Positions 35,118 to 44,097 of a DNA stretch of 64,000 nt are shown here, piece by piece; within the stretch, counting starts at the first letter, position 1; every line of letters begins with the position of its first letter. The notes below the pieces were generated by a model. It was given only the letters and a program-made list of their open reading frames with translations. It was not told where the DNA came from and did no database searches. Position numbers and translations under genes: made by a program. The stretch comes from an uncultured Rhodopila sp. (lineage in GTDB: Bacteria > Pseudomonadota > Alphaproteobacteria > Acetobacterales > Acetobacteraceae): positions 124,001 to 188,000 of the forward strand of contig CAINOE010000019.1 in assembly GCA_903851415.1 (NCBI GenBank), in the 5' to 3' direction.

Positions 35118-35501
35118 TCAGCGCTCCGCGTCCTCCGACCGGAACGCGTCGGCGATTCGCCTAACCCGCCTCGCAGGGTCCACGACCAGGATATCGAAGC
35201 GGGCGCCGTTCACGCCCCATTCCGGGTGCTCGCCGAGTATGATCTCGCACGCGCCGAGCAGGCGGGCACGCTGCCGCGCGGTCAGCGCGACGGCCGCCTC
35301 GGCCAGGGTTGGGCGGGACTTGACCTCGATGATCGCAAGCAAGCCCGCCTTCTCGGCCACAATGTCCACCTCGCCAGCCCTTGTGCGCAACCGGCGCGCC
35401 AGGATGGTCCAGCCGTCCGCGCTGACAGCGGCGCAGGCGGCATCCTCGGCGGCAATGCCGCTGGCATGGGCGGTCCGGCCAATGAGGCTGCGTGTCGGCA
35501 T
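35118..35501 (-). CDS. YraN family (UPF0102) endonuclease-like protein
   Basis: This 127-residue protein has the YraN nuclease-fold signature: GIAAEDAACAAV, ILARRLRTRAGEVDIVA and IIEVKSRPTLAEA, giving the E-x(n)-D-E-x-K active site of the restriction-enzyme-like fold. YraN proteins are often found near DNA-repair or lipoprotein genes and their role is undefined. ATG 35501 is used. It is convergent with motA across about 130 bases. Confidence 0.88.
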   Translation of the reverse strand: MPTRSLIGRTAHASGIAAEDAACAAVSADGWTILARRLRTRAGEVDIVAEKAGLLAIIEVKSRPTLAEAAVALTARQRARLLGACEIILGEHPEWGVNGARFDILVVDPARRVRRIADAFRSEDAER

Positions 35502-35658
35502 GATTGCAGCCTACGGCGTCAGACGTTAAGATTTGGTTAACCGAGTCGCTGGGTGTACGTCGCACGCATGAATTTTCTCCCCATCCGGGCTTATGCTAGC
35601 TGGGCGCAACGCCGGCACAGCCCGTCCGTTGTCACTTCGACCGTCACCGAGAGGCCCC

Positions 35659-36060
35659 ATGGTAATTGAGTCTGACACCGTAACAAAACCCCTGGAACCC
35701 AGCCCGCAGCGCGACGAGCGCATCCGCGAGGTCGCCTATCAGCTGTGGGAGGCCGACGGCGGCCCGCACGGACGCGATGTCGAATACTGGGAACGCGCAC
35801 GCGAACTGGTTGGCATCGAGGAAAGCGTCGGCGCCGGACAACTGCCGAACCCGCAAACGCATCCGGAATCGGTGCGCGAGACCGGCATCGAGGAGGCCTC
35901 AATCCAGGACAATCTCGGCGAATTCCCCGATCGCTTCGCCGATCAGGGAGAGGTGCAGCCGACGCCGGCTGCCAAGCCGAAGGCGAAAGCAGCCGCCAAA
36001 ACAGCAGCCAAGGCTCCGGCAAAAGCCAAGGCTCCGGCGAAGCCGAAGAAGCCGGCCTGA
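35659..36060 (+). CDS. DUF2934 protein with histone H1-like tail
   Basis: The N-terminal part contains a DUF2934 domain (RIREVAYQLWEADGGPHGRD, EYWERARELV). The last 33 residues are Ala/Lys/Pro repeats (AAAKTAAKAPAKAKAPAKPK), a composition like histone H1 or HU-tail proteins, which suggests nucleic-acid binding. The protein is 133 residues. ATG 35659 follows GAGAGGCCCC. The function of DUF2934 is unknown; the tail makes a nucleoid role plausible but unproven. Confidence 0.75.
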   Translation: MVIESDTVTKPLEPSPQRDERIREVAYQLWEADGGPHGRDVEYWERARELVGIEESVGAGQLPNPQTHPESVRETGIEEASIQDNLGEFPDRFADQGEVQPTPAAKPKAKAAAKTAAKAPAKAKAPAKPKKPA

Positions 36061-36072
36061 TCTGTTCACGAA

Positions 36073-36102
36073 AAGCGGCGTGATCGGATTTTCACGCCGC
36101 TT
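36073..36102 (+). terminator. Hairpin after the DUF2934 gene
   Basis: AAGCGGCGTGA and TCACGCCGCTT form an eleven-base stem starting 13 bases after the stop. The downstream tract is GCCCCTTT rather than a T run, so termination may be weak or Rho-assisted. Confidence 0.45.
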
Positions 36103-36183
36103 GCCCCTTTCTGGCCACACCCGTTCCCCACCCTGAGGCTCATCAAAGTCGAAGACCGAACGTCTTCTCGGGGATGGGTTGAA

Positions 36184-37962
36184 ATGAGATTTTTCCGTAT
36201 CTATGGCCGGGTTCTCGGCCTGCTTGGCCGCGACATCAGAATCGCCGGCTTCCTCGCATTCGCCAATCTGATTGTTGCCGGCCTGCAATTTCTCGATCCG
36301 GTCCTGTTCGGCCGTGTTGTGAATCTGCTGTCGGGCTCAGATAAAATGGAATCCAGCGTGTTGTGGCATCAGGCCGCGTGGCTGCTGGGCATCTGGGTGG
36401 CCGTTGGCATCTGCGGCATCCTCAGCAACATATTCGTTGCGCTGCAGACCGAGCGGCTGTCGCACCGGCACCGCATCAATTCCATGGGCAAGTATTTCCA
36501 GCACGTGCTGGCCCTGCCGCTGTCGTTCCACGGTGACACCCACTCCGGCCGCCTGATCAAGCAGATGCTGTCCGGCACCGACGGGCTGTTCGCCACCTGG
36601 CTGGTGTTCTTCCGCGACCAGCTTTCCACCATCCTGTCGGCCGCCATCCTGTTGCCGCTGACGCTGTTCCTGAACTGGCGCCTGGCGCTGGTGCTGATTG
36701 CGCTGGTCGCGATCTTCCTGACCTTCACCACGATCGTGGTGCGGAAGACCGAGACGGCGCAGCGCAGGGTCGAGGGGCTGAACTCCTCGCTTGCCGGCAC
36801 GGCTCAGGATGCGCTGACCAACGTCATGGTGGTGCAGTCCTTCACTCGCCTGTCGGCCGAGGGCAAGCTGTTCGGCGATATCGCCCAGCAGGTGATCCGC
36901 AACCAGTTCCCGGTGCTGAACTGGTGGGCGCTGGTCAACGTCATGACCCGTGCCTCCAGCACACTCGCCGTCATCACCATCGTCGTTGTCGGCACCTGGC
37001 TGCACGTGAATGGCATGGCCAGCGTGGGCGAGATCGTCAGCTTCATGGGCATCGCCATGCTGCTGATTGGCAGGCTGGAAACCGCGGCATCCTTCGTATC
37101 CTCGCTGTTCTTCAAGCTGCCGGCGCTGGAGGACTTCTTCGCCATCCTCGACGCCCGCAGCAGCGTGCCGGAGAAGGACGACGCCCGCACCCTGTGGGCG
37201 CCGCGCGGCGAGGTCCGCTTCGAGGACGTCAGTTTCGAATACCCGAACGGCGGCGGCCCGGTGCTGAGCAATGTCAGCTTTGACGCCAAGCCCGGCACCA
37301 GCGTCGCCCTGGTCGGACACACCGGCGCCGGCAAGTCCACCGCGATGTCCTTGCTGCAACGCCTGTGGGACCCGACCTCCGGCCGCGTCACCATCGACGG
37401 GCAGGACCTGCGCGAAGTGACCCTGGACAGCCTGCGCTCCAACATCGGCATGGTGTTCCAGGAGAGCCTGCTGTTCAACCGCACCATCCGCGAAAACCTG
37501 ATGGTTGGCCGCCCCGACGCGACCGAGGACGAGATGGAGCGGGCCTGCCGCATGGCCGACGCGCATGAGTTCATCATCCGCCAGCCGCACGGCTACGACA
37601 CGATGATCGGCGAGCGGGGCACCAGCCTGTCGGGCGGCCAGCGGCAGCGTTTGGCGATCGCCCGGGCGTTGCTTAAGGACCCGCCGATACTGATCCTCGA
37701 CGAGGCGACCAGCGCGCTGGACGCGGCGACCGAGGCTCGCGTCGGCCGTGCGCTGAAGGCACTGATGGCCGGGCGGACGACGTTCATCATCGCGCACCGG
37801 CTGTCCACCGTCCGCGACGCTGATGAAATCCTCGTGTTCGAGGAAGGCCGCATTGTCGAGCAGGGCGATTTCGACGCGCTGCTGGCACGCGGCGGGCGGT
37901 TCGCGGATCTGGTGCAGACGCAGCTTTCCCCGTCGGTGCCGCATTTGGTGGCGGCGGAGTAA
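36184..37962 (+). CDS. ndvA: Cyclic glucan exporter ABC transporter (NdvA/ChvA-type)
   Basis: This 592-residue fused permease-ATPase starts with FFRIYGRVLGLLGRDIR, as NdvA/ChvA proteins do, and has six membrane spans. The ATPase has Walker A GHTGAGKST (about 378), signature LSGGQRQR and Walker B ILILDEATSAL. The family exports periplasmic beta-1,2-glucan used in osmoadaptation. No glucan synthase gene is in the window. The length equals that of rhizobial NdvA. A strong terminator follows. Confidence 0.88.
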   Translation: MRFFRIYGRVLGLLGRDIRIAGFLAFANLIVAGLQFLDPVLFGRVVNLLSGSDKMESSVLWHQAAWLLGIWVAVGICGILSNIFVALQTERLSHRHRINSMGKYFQHVLALPLSFHGDTHSGRLIKQMLSGTDGLFATWLVFFRDQLSTILSAAILLPLTLFLNWRLALVLIALVAIFLTFTTIVVRKTETAQRRVEGLNSSLAGTAQDALTNVMVVQSFTRLSAEGKLFGDIAQQVIRNQFPVLNWWALVNVMTRASSTLAVITIVVVGTWLHVNGMASVGEIVSFMGIAMLLIGRLETAASFVSSLFFKLPALEDFFAILDARSSVPEKDDARTLWAPRGEVRFEDVSFEYPNGGGPVLSNVSFDAKPGTSVALVGHTGAGKSTAMSLLQRLWDPTSGRVTIDGQDLREVTLDSLRSNIGMVFQESLLFNRTIRENLMVGRPDATEDEMERACRMADAHEFIIRQPHGYDTMIGERGTSLSGGQRQRLAIARALLKDPPILILDEATSALDAATEARVGRALKALMAGRTTFIIAHRLSTVRDADEILVFEEGRIVEQGDFDALLARGGRFADLVQTQLSPSVPHLVAAE

Positions 37963-38003
37963 TGCGGGTCTGATCCGACCTGTTTTGTGAGCCGGACACG
38001 ACG

Positions 38004-38038
38004 ACAACCCATACCTCGGTATGGGTTGTTTCGCTTTT
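38004..38038 (+). terminator. Rho-independent terminator after ndvA
   Basis: A perfect twelve-base stem (ACAACCCATACC/GGTATGGGTTGT) with a two-base central loop spans 38004-38029 and is followed by TTCGCTTTT. It lies about 40 bases past the ndvA stop. Confidence 0.8.
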
Positions 38039-38060
38039 CCGTCTGACCCGGGAGTACGCG

Positions 38061-38234
38061 ATGCTGCGCTTGGCGGTGGCATGCCTTGTTATTTCAGCAT
38101 TGGCAGCGGTTTTCGGCTTCGGAGGCGTTACGACGGAGCTGGATGGTATCGCTCGCATCGTTTTCTTTATCGCGATCGTGCTGTTCGTATTTCTTCTTGT
38201 TGCGGGCGTGACCGTGGGCGGTGAGCTTTGGTAG
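38061..38234 (+). CDS. DUF1328 small membrane protein
   Basis: This 57-residue protein (MLRLAVACLVISALAAVFGF, then GGVTTELDGIARIVFFIAIV) has the two membrane spans and the central FGFGG of the DUF1328/UPF0391 family. It has a GGGAG site seven bases upstream of ATG 38061. Such proteins are abundant in stress and stationary phase; function is unknown. It sits between the ndvA terminator and the CBS gene, near other stress-type genes. Confidence 0.8.
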   Translation: MLRLAVACLVISALAAVFGFGGVTTELDGIARIVFFIAIVLFVFLLVAGVTVGGELW

Positions 38235-38405
38235 AGATCTTGCTGCATTGCACACCAAGAATTTGCATGTTGGTTGATGCACGGCGCATACTTCTTTTGC
38301 TAGGGGTGCAGACGCGCGGTCCGGCGTGAGAACTTCCCTGAAAAGACGGTCGAGGAAACGGCACACGGACCCAACGTCCGCCTGAACCAGAAGGGACAGG
38401 ACGAC

Positions 38406-38843
38406 ATGACGACGATTGCGGCGATTCTAAAGCACAAGGGCTATGCGATCACGACGGTTGAGCCGGCGGCACATATCTCCACGGTGGCGAGAACTTTGGC
38501 GGATCATCACATTGGCGCGGTTTTGGTGATGGATCGCGCGGGACAGATGATCGGCATTGTCAGTGAGCGCGACATCGTTCTCTCGCTCGCCGCGCACGGC
38601 AACCGCACCATGGACATGACCGCGGCGCAGTTGATGACCAGTGAGGTGCATGTTGTTCGCCCGGAAACCAGTGTGAACGAGGCGATGCAAACGATGACCG
38701 CCGGGCATTTCCGGCACCTTCCCGTTGTTGACCATGGCAGGCTGGTGGGGCTTATCAGCATTGGCGACGTGGTGAAGGCCCGGATCGTGGATGCCGATAC
38801 TGCGGTGGACAGCCTGACGGCCTACGTGGCGGGTTCGGCGTAG
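38406..38843 (+). CDS. CBS domain protein
   Basis: This 145-residue protein consists of two CBS domains (TVARTLADHHIGAVLVMD with IGIVSERDIVLSLA, and VNEAMQTMTAGHFRHLPVVD with LVGLISIGDVV). A CBS pair binds adenine nucleotides and senses energy state in larger proteins. Stand-alone forms of this kind occur widely in alphaproteobacteria. No catalytic domain is present. ATG 38406 follows GGGACAGGAC. Confidence 0.92.
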   Translation: MTTIAAILKHKGYAITTVEPAAHISTVARTLADHHIGAVLVMDRAGQMIGIVSERDIVLSLAAHGNRTMDMTAAQLMTSEVHVVRPETSVNEAMQTMTAGHFRHLPVVDHGRLVGLISIGDVVKARIVDADTAVDSLTAYVAGSA

Positions 38844-39206
38844 GGCGTCATTTCGCGCCGGGACCGGGCGCCGCCGCCCGGTCGTCGCGCCGGCAACCAT
38901 GGCGAAATCAGTGACACGCAACAGTTGCCGGGTGTTGCCGCTGCCCGCTTGGGTTTCGCGGCGGTTTTTGCATGGCCAAAAGGCCGAGCCACATCTTGCG
39001 GCTTGGTGTAGAGGCTCCGGGTGGCGCCCCCCGGCATCAAGGTAAACCGCGAGCAGGGACCGCATCAGCCACGCGCAACGCGCCTCATCACGACGGCTTC
39101 GCCCATCTTGTTGGCGCCGGCAGCGATGGACATGTGTTTGCTTTCCATTCTCTCGGGGTAGGTTGGCATGGCCGGCCGAGAGGGCCGTACTGCACGAAGA
39201 AGCGAC
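38844..39206. other. Intergenic region with a GC hairpin
   Basis: A nine-base stem GACCGGGCG/CGCCCGGTC with CCGC loop spans 38862-38883, about 20 bases after the CBS stop. It has no T run, so it may be a Rho-assisted stop or merely structure. The rest of the 363 bases holds no recognisable gene; an in-frame ATG for the next gene lies at 39168. Confidence 0.4.
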
Positions 39207-40211
39207 ATGGACGGCACGACACTGATTTCGCAACCGCGGATCGGAACGAACAAGCCGCTCGCCCGGCAGATTGTCGACGCCGGCATCCGCCGCTACTTCG
39301 CCGATCGGCGGGGGATGGTGGGTTCGTTTGTCACTCGGAATTTTTCGCTGGCGGGATCGCTGAAATTGCACCGCCGGGCCGTCGGCTGGGACATCGCCCG
39401 CGCGCCCTTCAACCTGACCATGGCCGTGCCCCAGATCGGCTTGCTGCTGGCGGGTCGTGCCGCAAGCAAGCTGGGCGCGCATCGCGCCGGCAAGCGGCTC
39501 AGCAAAATGCGCCTGACGGTGGATACCGCCGTCAACAGGGAGCTGACATGGCGGCTGCACACCGAGTTGCTGGAGTTGCCGTTCCGCGATGGCGGCCGGG
39601 TGTCGGCGAAGGATGCGCTGGCGGAGACGATCCTGGCGGACCCGCGCGTCGCGGCGGCCATCGCTCCGGCGCTTGAGGCCATCGGCGCGCATGGCGAGGA
39701 TCCGGCGCTGCGCCGCCGGCTGGAAAATGCGATGACCGAATACGCCCGCACCCGAGCCGCGGCGACCGAGATCACCACGGCCATGCTGACCCTGAGCGCG
39801 GGCGCGCTGGCGGTTCAAAAAGTGACCCCGGGGGCCGTGACACTGGGGCCGATCCTGGCTGCGGTGATCGCCCAGCAGTCGGCCGTGGCGTCGTTTCCAA
39901 TGGGCGCGGCCTTGGGATCGGTTTGGTACGGGCTGTTTCCGGCGGCGGCGCCGGCGATTTTGGTGGGGACGCTGACGGGCGGGTTGGTCGCGGCCTCGAC
40001 CCTGGTTTCGGCGTTCGCCGGGGTGGTCGCCGATCCGGTGCAGCGGAGACTGGGTCTGCATCAGCTCCGGCTGCGGCGGATGCTGGATGCGCTGGAGCGG
40101 CAGATGGCGGATCCGCGCGCGCCCGGGTTCGCGGTGCATGATCATTACGTGGCTCGGCTCCTCGATCTGTTCGACCTGGCCGGGGCGCTGGTGCGGGCGG
40201 TAGCGTCGTAG
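39207..40211 (+). CDS. Hypothetical membrane-associated protein
   Basis: This 334-residue protein begins with a helical region carrying FADRRGMVGSFVTRNFSLAG and HRRAVGWDIARAPFNL. The middle is weakly hydrophobic (ITTAMLTLSAGALAV, LVGTLTGGLVAASTLVSAF), so it may span or lie on the membrane. It resembles DUF6635-type proteins, but I am unsure. The start is ATG 39207 or 39168. The gene is not obviously co-transcribed with the CBS gene, and function is unknown. Confidence 0.6.
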   Translation: MDGTTLISQPRIGTNKPLARQIVDAGIRRYFADRRGMVGSFVTRNFSLAGSLKLHRRAVGWDIARAPFNLTMAVPQIGLLLAGRAASKLGAHRAGKRLSKMRLTVDTAVNRELTWRLHTELLELPFRDGGRVSAKDALAETILADPRVAAAIAPALEAIGAHGEDPALRRRLENAMTEYARTRAAATEITTAMLTLSAGALAVQKVTPGAVTLGPILAAVIAQQSAVASFPMGAALGSVWYGLFPAAAPAILVGTLTGGLVAASTLVSAFAGVVADPVQRRLGLHQLRLRRMLDALERQMADPRAPGFAVHDHYVARLLDLFDLAGALVRAVAS

Positions 40212-40283
40212 GGTGTTGGCAATACGCGGCAGATTGGCGGTATACTCACCGGTAAAGGACGGTCGCAAACGAGGAGGAACGCG

Positions 40284-41168
40284 ATGGAAATCACGATAAC
40301 CGGCCTGACCCCCGGTTTCGCCGGCGAGGTTTCCGGCATCGGCATCACGCAGCCGCTGACCCATGCGCAGGCCGGCGCGATTGAAGCCGGGATGGATCGT
40401 TACGCTGTCCTGGTCTACCGCGACCAGCGCTTCACCGACGAGCAGCAGAAAGAGTTCAGCCGCAACTTCGGCGCCCTCGAGCAAGCCCGCGCCAGCAACA
40501 TCACCGCGCCAGCCGATCGGCGGCTGGATTTGGAGATGGCGGATGTTTCGAACCTCGGGGCGGACCACCGACCGCTGGCGCGCGACGATCGCCGCCGGCT
40601 GTTCAACCTGGGCAACCAGCTTTGGCACTCCGACAGTTCGTTCCGGGCAATTCCGGCCAAATATTCGTTACTGTCCGGACGCATTGTGGTCGATGACGGC
40701 GGCAACACGGAATTCGCCGACATGCGGGCCGCTTACGATGCGCTGGATGCGAGGACCAAGGCCGAAGTGGAGGATCTGGTCTGCGAACATTCGCTGATCT
40801 ATTCACGGGGCACGCTCGGCTTCACCGAACTGACTGATGATGACAGGCGGATGTTCGCCCCGGTGCGCCAGCGCCTGGTGCGGACGCATCCGGTGACGGG
40901 GCGCAAGTCGCTGTATCTGTCGTCCCATATCGGCTCGATCGCCGGCTGGCCGGTGCCGGAGGCGCGGGCGTTCATCCGCGACCTGACGGAGCACGCGACG
41001 CAGCCCCGATTCGTCTACGTGCACAGGTGGCGGCAGTTCGATCTGGTGATGTGGGACAACCGGACGACGATGCATCGCGTCAGGCGGTTCGATGAAACCA
41101 GGGTCAGGGACATGCGCCGCACCACGGTGGCGGGCGAGAGCATGACCGTGGAGCAGTTGGCGGCCTGA
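40284..41168 (+). CDS. TauD/TfdA-family dioxygenase
   Basis: This 294-residue Fe(II)/2-oxoglutarate dioxygenase has the iron ligands in QLWHSDSSF (His and Asp) and NRTTMHRV (distal His), plus RDMRRTTV with the 2-oxoglutarate-binding Arg. The family includes taurine and 2,4-D dioxygenases, which cleave C-S or C-O bonds after hydroxylation. ATG 40284 follows AGGAGGAACGCG. An acyl-CoA-dehydrogenase-like flavoprotein follows on the same strand, so the two may act in one degradation pathway. The substrate is unknown. Confidence 0.88.
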   Translation: MEITITGLTPGFAGEVSGIGITQPLTHAQAGAIEAGMDRYAVLVYRDQRFTDEQQKEFSRNFGALEQARASNITAPADRRLDLEMADVSNLGADHRPLARDDRRRLFNLGNQLWHSDSSFRAIPAKYSLLSGRIVVDDGGNTEFADMRAAYDALDARTKAEVEDLVCEHSLIYSRGTLGFTELTDDDRRMFAPVRQRLVRTHPVTGRKSLYLSSHIGSIAGWPVPEARAFIRDLTEHATQPRFVYVHRWRQFDLVMWDNRTTMHRVRRFDETRVRDMRRTTVAGESMTVEQLAA

Positions 41169-41298
41169 TCGAACCGGCGGGCCTTGCGGTCGTTGCGCCT
41201 CTGCCGCAGGCATCCTGGACCGGCAGCGTCATACTCCCAAAGACGTAGGCCGACTGAAATAATGAACATTGTCTTCCCGTTGAAGCCCGGAGACCGCC

Positions 41299-42459
41299 AT
41301 GGAACTGCGTTTGCGCGACGAGGGAGCCGGCATGTTGGAGGCCGCGCGGCAACTCGAGCCGCTGGTGAGATCGGTTTGCGCCGGGTTCGACAAGGAACGC
41401 CAGTTGCCGCGGGAACTGGTTGACGCCATCGGCCGCGCCGGGCTGTTTTCCATGTGGCTGCCGCGGGCGCTCGGCGGCCGGGAACTGCCGCCGCTTCCGT
41501 TTCTTGATGTTATCGAAGAACTGTCGCGGCAGGACGGGTCCGTGGGCTGGTGCACCGTCATCCCGGCTGGTTATGGACGCCTGGCCGGCGGCATGCCGCT
41601 CGCGGCCGCAAACGAAATATTCGGCTCGGGCCGCCCCGTTCTCGTCGGCACGCTGAATCCTGCCGGCAAGGCCGTGGCCGAACCCGGCGGATACCGGGTG
41701 ACCGGCCGCTGGAGTTACGGCAGCTTCATCGCTCACAGCAACTGGGTGCTGGGCGGCTGCATCGTGCAGGACGACCCGGGCGCCCCCTTGCGCCTATGCA
41801 TCTTTCCGCGCGCCGATGTCGAAGTCTTCGACATCTGGCATGTCGGCGGCCTGCGCGGCACCGGAAGCAATGACTATCAGGTCACGGGCGTTTTCGTCCC
41901 GGAAGAGCGGGCGGTGCCGATCCCGGGATTCTCGCCGGTGCCGGTGCAGCCGGGGGCGCTGTATGCGGTGCCTATGCTGGCCACGTTCGTGTCCTGCATC
42001 GCCATCGTTACGCTGGGCATCGCCCGTGCCGCGATCGAGGCGCTGATGGAGATCGCCTCGGCAAAGACTCCCACCGGATCGGAATCGGTGCTGCGCGAGA
42101 AGCCTTCCGTGCAAACCGATCTGGCCCGGGCCGAGGCGCTGGTGCGCTCCGGCCGCGCGTTCCTGTTCGATGCGCTGGGCGCCTGCTGGGACGATGCGCT
42201 GGCGGGACGGACGATCACGCTGCACCGCCGGGCGCTGGTCAGGCTGGCCGCGTGCCAGGCCACTCAGAATGCCGTGCAGGCGGTGGACCTGATGTATGCC
42301 TGCGGCGGCGGGACGTCGCTGTTCGAGGGCAACCGGCTGGAGCGCTGCTTCCGCGACGTCCATGCCGGCGCGCAGCATTTCGCCGTCGCCCCGCTAAGCA
42401 ATCTTGAGCCCATCGGCCGCGTGCTGTTCGGGCTCGACCCCGGCCGGGCGCGGTTCTGA
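41299..42459 (+). CDS. Acyl-CoA dehydrogenase-like flavoprotein (monooxygenase type)
   Basis: This 386-residue protein has the acyl-CoA dehydrogenase fold: DAIGRAGLFSMWLPRALGG, EELSRQDGSVGWC, a beta domain with GRWSYGSFIAHSNW, and a helical C-terminus with CGGGTSLFEGNRLERCFRD. The SGSN/HSNWV style and absence of the typical catalytic Glu region resemble the two-component flavin monooxygenases (HpaB/DszC-like) rather than true dehydrogenases. The neighbouring TauD-type gene supports a desulfurisation or aromatic oxidation role. Start ATG 41299 is clear. Confidence 0.75.
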   Translation: MELRLRDEGAGMLEAARQLEPLVRSVCAGFDKERQLPRELVDAIGRAGLFSMWLPRALGGRELPPLPFLDVIEELSRQDGSVGWCTVIPAGYGRLAGGMPLAAANEIFGSGRPVLVGTLNPAGKAVAEPGGYRVTGRWSYGSFIAHSNWVLGGCIVQDDPGAPLRLCIFPRADVEVFDIWHVGGLRGTGSNDYQVTGVFVPEERAVPIPGFSPVPVQPGALYAVPMLATFVSCIAIVTLGIARAAIEALMEIASAKTPTGSESVLREKPSVQTDLARAEALVRSGRAFLFDALGACWDDALAGRTITLHRRALVRLAACQATQNAVQAVDLMYACGGGTSLFEGNRLERCFRDVHAGAQHFAVAPLSNLEPIGRVLFGLDPGRARF

Positions 42460-42464
42460 CTGCC

Positions 42465-42498
42465 TGCCGCGACAGGCGGCCCGGACCGACGCCGGGCG
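42465..42498 (-). repeat. REP-like half element (copy D)
   Basis: TGCCGCGACAGGCGGCCCGG with CGACGCCGGGCG resembles one half of copy C (GCCGCGACAGGTGGCCCGG), same orientation. It sits in the 40-base gap between convergent genes. Only one arm is recognisable. Confidence 0.5.
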
Positions 42499-42499
42499 C

Positions 42500-43843
42500 T
42501 CAGCGCGCCAGCGGCACCCCGGCCTCCTTCAGCGCCGCGGCCTGACGCGCCGCCAGTTCCGCCTCGTTGAAGCCGTCGGTCAGTTCGTGGAACAGCCGGC
42601 TCCAGTTCAGTTCCGCGCGCAGGCGCAGGAACACGCCGCCGAGGCCGAGCGCCGAGCGGTCCATCAGCACGAACTCGCGCGGCGGCATCACGCCGCCGGT
42701 GCGCTGAAGGCCGGCATGCACCCGCTGGGCGACCTCGCGGCCGAACATCGGATCGTCCGACTCCTGGATGCGGCGGACTCGGTCCTGGGTCAGCGGCTCG
42801 TACAGGAAGTGCGCCCACATGTTGAGCACGTCCATCTTCTCCTGCGACAAGTCGGCAAAGCCCCAGCTTTCGTACGCCCGCCGGGCCTTGTCGTCGTCGT
42901 GGTCGCGGACGGCCTCGAACAGCTCGTTCACGCCGCGCACGAACTTTGTGCCGAAGACCCGGATCGCGCCGAAATCCAGCAGGTTGACGCTGCCGTCCGG
43001 GCGCACCTGGTAGTTGCCGAGATGCGGGTCGCCGTGGATCACGCCGAAGCGGTAGAACGGCACGTACCAGGCGCGGAACAGCGCCTCGGCGATGCGGTTG
43101 CGTTCCTCCTGCGGAGGGTCCTCCGCCAGGCGCTGCATCAGCGGGCGGCCGTCCAGCCATGTCATCGTCAGCAGCCGCCTGGTGCTGTAGCCGGCGATCG
43201 GCACCGGCACGTGGACGCTGGGATGGTCCTTCAGCATGATGGTGTAGAGGCGCATCTGCGCCGCCTCGCGCTCGTAATCGAGTTCCTCGCGCAGGCGTTC
43301 GCGCAGTTCCTTGTAGATCTCGTCCTGGTGGATGGCGTTGTCCATCCGCTGATACACCGCCATCGCCATCTTCATCTGCCGCAGATCGGCTTCCACCGTG
43401 CTGGGCATATCCGGGTACTGCAGCTTGCAGGCGACATCCGTCCCGTCCGGCAAGGTCGCGCGATGCACCTGCCCGAGGCTGGCCGCCGCCGCCGCCTCAT
43501 GGCTGAAGGATCTGAATTTCGACTGCCAGTCCGGGCCGAGTTCGCTGCTCATGCGGCGGCGGACGAAGTTCCAGCCCATCGGCGGGGCGTTGGCCTGCAA
43601 CTGCGCCAGTTCCAGCGCGTATTCGGCCGGCAGCGCGTCGGGCACGGTGGAGAGGAACTGCGCCACCTTCATCAGCGGCCCTTTCAGGCCGCCGAGGATC
43701 GCCTTGAGATCCTCGGCATGTGAGGCGCGGTCGGTTTTGATGCCGAACACGCGCTCCCCGGCGACGCGGGCGGCGATGCCGCCGACGGCTCCGGACGTGC
43801 GGGCGAGGCGACGGATTTCGCCGAACAGGTTGCTACCGGACAT
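42500..43843 (-). CDS. ABC1/UbiB-family atypical kinase
   Basis: This 447-residue protein has the ABC1 kinase signature: GPLMKVAQFLSTVPDALP (KxGQ-like motif, here KVAQ), AAAASLGQVHRATL (Ala-rich loop) and VIHGDPHLGNYQV with LLDFGAIRVF for Mg-ATP binding. UbiB/ADCK members support ubiquinone synthesis or lipid homeostasis. No C-terminal membrane spans of UbiB are seen, so it is a relative rather than ubiB itself. It may work with coq7 in quinone metabolism, by inference only. Confidence 0.9.
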   Translation of the reverse strand: MSGSNLFGEIRRLARTSGAVGGIAARVAGERVFGIKTDRASHAEDLKAILGGLKGPLMKVAQFLSTVPDALPAEYALELAQLQANAPPMGWNFVRRRMSSELGPDWQSKFRSFSHEAAAAASLGQVHRATLPDGTDVACKLQYPDMPSTVEADLRQMKMAMAVYQRMDNAIHQDEIYKELRERLREELDYEREAAQMRLYTIMLKDHPSVHVPVPIAGYSTRRLLTMTWLDGRPLMQRLAEDPPQEERNRIAEALFRAWYVPFYRFGVIHGDPHLGNYQVRPDGSVNLLDFGAIRVFGTKFVRGVNELFEAVRDHDDDKARRAYESWGFADLSQEKMDVLNMWAHFLYEPLTQDRVRRIQESDDPMFGREVAQRVHAGLQRTGGVMPPREFVLMDRSALGLGGVFLRLRAELNWSRLFHELTDGFNEAELAARQAAALKEAGVPLAR

Positions 43844-44097
43844 TAGGGAAACGCGCTGAAAAGCTTGCCAGGGTCATCAGGTCACTCTCGTTCGGGGACG
43901 CATGAAGGATATCTGCCGCGCGTCCGCGATTGCAACCCGCTATCCGGCGTTCGCCCTGGTCTCGATCGCTTCGGCCAGACGTTGTGGATCAACTTTGGTC
44001 CCGGCGCCAGCCCGTTCGGTGTGCGGCGCGATGATCGGCCGGAGTGTGCTTGTCGCCGGGCGCGGGTTGGCGGCCGGGCGGCCGCCCGGGGCGGGTT

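Noticed and set aside
36337-38082. 581-residue minus-strand ORF opposite ndvA
   Set aside because: Antisense shadow; covers the ABC transporter and its terminator.
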